A stretch of DNA of 64,000 bases, from positions 1 through 64,000 of the forward strand of contig CAZYTA010000002.1 in NCBI GenBank assembly GCA_964650465.1, written 5' to 3'. The translations under genes and the position numbers were made by a program. Below, in pieces: positions 63,101 through 64,000 of the stretch (the first letter of the stretch is position 1; every line of letters starts with the position of its first letter). Under the pieces are notes generated by a model. It searched no databases. It saw only the letters and a list, made by a program, of their open reading frames with translations, and was not told where the DNA came from. This DNA comes from RGIG6353 sp964650465 (lineage in GTDB: Bacteria > Bacillota > Clostridia > Oscillospirales > SIG627).

Positions 63101-64000
63101 AGTGCTTCTTCGTTTACCGTTGTGTCATCAGCAATAAGATTCACTGCTCTGTTGACAATAGTTACAGCTTCGGCTCTGGTCACGGATGCCTCCGGTCTGT
63201 ATGTTTCGTCACCGTAACCGTTGATTATACCGTTATCAGCCAGAGCCAGAATTGCTGTGCTGTACGGTGTTTCTTTGGTAACATCAGAGAAGCTTGATGT
63301 GCCGCTTCCTTTTAAGGTAACCAGACCGTATATAATCTGTGCAAGCTCACCTCTTGTAACAGGCTCTGCTGCATTCAGCTTCGTTCCCGTAACATAATCG
63401 AAAACTTTAAGCTTTTCGAGATAATTGACAGCATCATAGTACCAGTCATTTACCGAATAATCTGTAAATTTTGTAGTGCCGCCCGAGGGGATGTTATCGC
63501 TTCTCAAAAGAAGCTTTGTAAGAATTGTTGAAATTTCGGCTTTTGTGATATCTCCGTCAGGCTTGAAGGTACCGTCGCCGTAGCCCTGTATATAAGCAGT
63601 GTTAACGCCGTTATACTGGAAGGGCAGTATGATGGAGCCTACTTTATTTCTTGTTGTGTAAACATCGGGAATGTACTGTACGTAGAAGCATGAATTGATC
63701 CAGATATTGTTGGAATTCTTTGACGATGTTATTGTGAGTCCGTTTCTGGGCATTTCGCCGTAAGGATATATTTCAATACCCAATACCCATCCCTTTGCTT
63801 CGGGAAAATCAACTGCAACAGAAAGAGTGTGTGTGTTTTCTGTCTTATGTGCTATGTTCATTTTAGCTGTATGCACAGTAACCGCACCTGTCTCGTCCAT
63901 TGTATAAAGATTATAAATTGTTTTAAGATTGGGGTCTGTAGCAGTACTGCTGTAAGAAACAGTGAAAGCAGTCTGTCTTACACCTACATTGAAACCGAGT
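60121..64000 (-). CDS. Giant SLH surface protein, paralogue 3 (5' end outside window)
   Basis: The frame is open to base 64000 with no stop, so the Met at 63900 is probably internal and the true start lies beyond the window. Visible part: a beta-rich region (SVAVDFPEAKGWVLGIEIYP) that does not look like the phosphoesterase domain of paralogues 1 and 2; three SLH repeats (ITKAEISTIL, VTRGELAQII, VTRAEAVTIV); the core with DQLDFHQGGSSFIQGDF, GLHTYTSLVD, EMIYLDGFESFARN and PVIEGSAFPVAFW; and C-terminal beta-sandwiches (GWREFILIDADNADYD). Closer to paralogue 1 than to 2. Terminator follows the stop. Extracellular, wall-bound by inference. Confidence 0.75.
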   Translation of the reverse strand, partial: LGFNVGVRQTAFTVSYSSTATDPNLKTIYNLYTMDETGAVTVHTAKMNIAHKTENTHTLSVAVDFPEAKGWVLGIEIYPYGEMPRNGLTITSSKNSNNIWINSCFYVQYIPDVYTTRNKVGSIILPFQYNGVNTAYIQGYGDGTFKPDGDITKAEISTILTKLLLRSDNIPSGGTTKFTDYSVNDWYYDAVNYLEKLKVFDYVTGTKLNAAEPVTRGELAQIIYGLVTLKGSGTSSFSDVTKETPYSTAILALADNGIINGYGDETYRPEASVTRAEAVTIVNRAVNLIADDTTVNEEALSNGFSDINGHWAKAQILMAANDNVKSDRHIAADASDILETDSAIQFETTQLRVTINKTNGKVTSLINKYDNSEILGATVTPWFAYITVDSGFSFTPKLLDIVDGRLKVVFANGVEAYFIIDVNDNYFTIELDSQLPLGVKLIQFGNITVNTAFSTDVDSYRISAVSMHMNTNMVSRPGGAAKATTGYAMRKFGTMGAKLGITFSKFGGSKTGEHREYLKDILDAIDRSVGISSTKGSAYTYDNTDVFGDYVIQSGNLTASTATETAQTLKKYSIDQLDFHQGGSSFIQGDFNFKCAAVTGETFTTAAQFKERIGNLVTAEGIQLGLHTYTSLVDASAKTILTNPKWQKQIMHLESENLTLASDVAADATVFPTNEDPSGIKLVGEKAGGGTSSLPWSGPNTGYFLIDEEIVLVTASDTTGLTTVSRGKCGTTAVAHSAGAKIIHYLGHYGMFQPIPGSELFYHVADLTAKAYNDGGFEMIYLDGFESFARNIFAPSEEHWYYYASFLQRLLSQLDRDPVIEGSAFPVAFWNARARGGAVDHGTRETKKYNYNHLTSNRGYLNAYLTATLGWFHYAPDMSASYKNTYSKTMFLDDLDYMGSMGIAFDMSTVANGFAVSTYSSYPTISNNTMYYSLYSRLRKANYFSDNVKATLQEGILNGKEYKVQEQSDGSWAFREMTYFKNKVFDLEDTTYATGSGTNPYNAQTPYIRVEQRFSTLSKNEVTVLAFDEAAEVSTLTGTHSFTATNLSSTRAFKIKVYGNGDSSDGILLTLRSASVSETGRLDFFLPTAHTGWREFILIDADNADYDGYDFAGDSITSCDYSTFRNSYDFTTANSVAVNIAGDCAGVMIDDLRAYTITNSPAVNPSVTINGSTITFSATLRSGEFIEYFPELGKAYHHSYNYSTTSPTNNGNTATVSEISFSGSVTVPVGDFTYTYNASKKTGSDVTLGTVGGPLRAKVVIGLQSSELIANEDTWTATLPEMEDDLQYITLN

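Noticed and set aside
63000..63900. Met at 63900 as the start of paralogue 3
   Set aside because: The frame continues without a stop to the window edge with protein-like sequence, and no signal peptide or ribosome binding site is found at 63900.

Overview
The window looks like chromosomal DNA of a low-GC, anaerobic, Gram-positive clostridium (Eubacteriales/Oscillospiraceae-like, probably gut or rumen). Supporting signs are canonical sigma-A promoters (TTGACA, 17 bp, TATAAT), AGGAGG-type ribosome binding sites, S-layer homology (SLH) proteins, type III glutamine synthetase, a CdaR-type regulator and an ftsE-ftsX-M23 peptidase operon. No rRNA, tRNA or CRISPR array was recognised.

Layout. (1) 1-1315: most of an IS3-family element with a likely -1 frameshift between orfA and orfB. 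(2) 1.5-20.0 kb: a glycan-catabolism locus. It holds a beta-propeller glycosidase-like protein, a GH106-like protein, a GH123/DUF4091 protein, four TIM-barrel sugar isomerase/epimerase paralogues in A-B-A-B order, an AraC regulator divergent from a GH38 alpha-mannosidase, a DUF4838 protein, a metallophosphoesterase, a fifth isomerase, a PHP phosphatase and an aldo/keto reductase. None of the glycosidase-like proteins has an obvious signal peptide and no transporter is present, so the locus appears to process already imported oligosaccharides. (3) 21-39 kb: housekeeping genes: ribF, a D,D-carboxypeptidase-like gene, ruvX (apparently without a canonical start codon), a MATE exporter, the operon ftsE-ftsX-M23-ctpA-greA-lysS, a cdaR-like regulator, rsmE, prmA and a small P-loop protein. 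(4) 39.4-42.6 kb: an isolated terS-terL-serine recombinase cassette with a 27-codon ORF and striking repeats, resembling a phage or satellite remnant. (5) 42.7-47.3 kb: acpP-glnN-esterase-pgi operon. (6) 47.4-64.0 kb: cell-surface region with a phosphodiester glycosidase (NAGPA)-SLH protein and three very large paralogous SLH proteins. The third runs off the window.

Most notable points. The giant SLH proteins join three unusual parts: an N-terminal domain that looks like a metallophosphoesterase stripped of its metal ligands (two of three copies), an internal SLH block, and an unrecognised, probably glycosidase-like TIM-barrel core with C-terminal beta-sandwiches. A dispersed intergenic repeat of about 105 bp occurs at least seven times (three in tandem at 59.8-60.1 kb). 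Its 3' hairpin shows compensatory base changes, and one copy supplies the last codons of the AraC gene. Function assignments come from motif recognition by eye. No database search was run.
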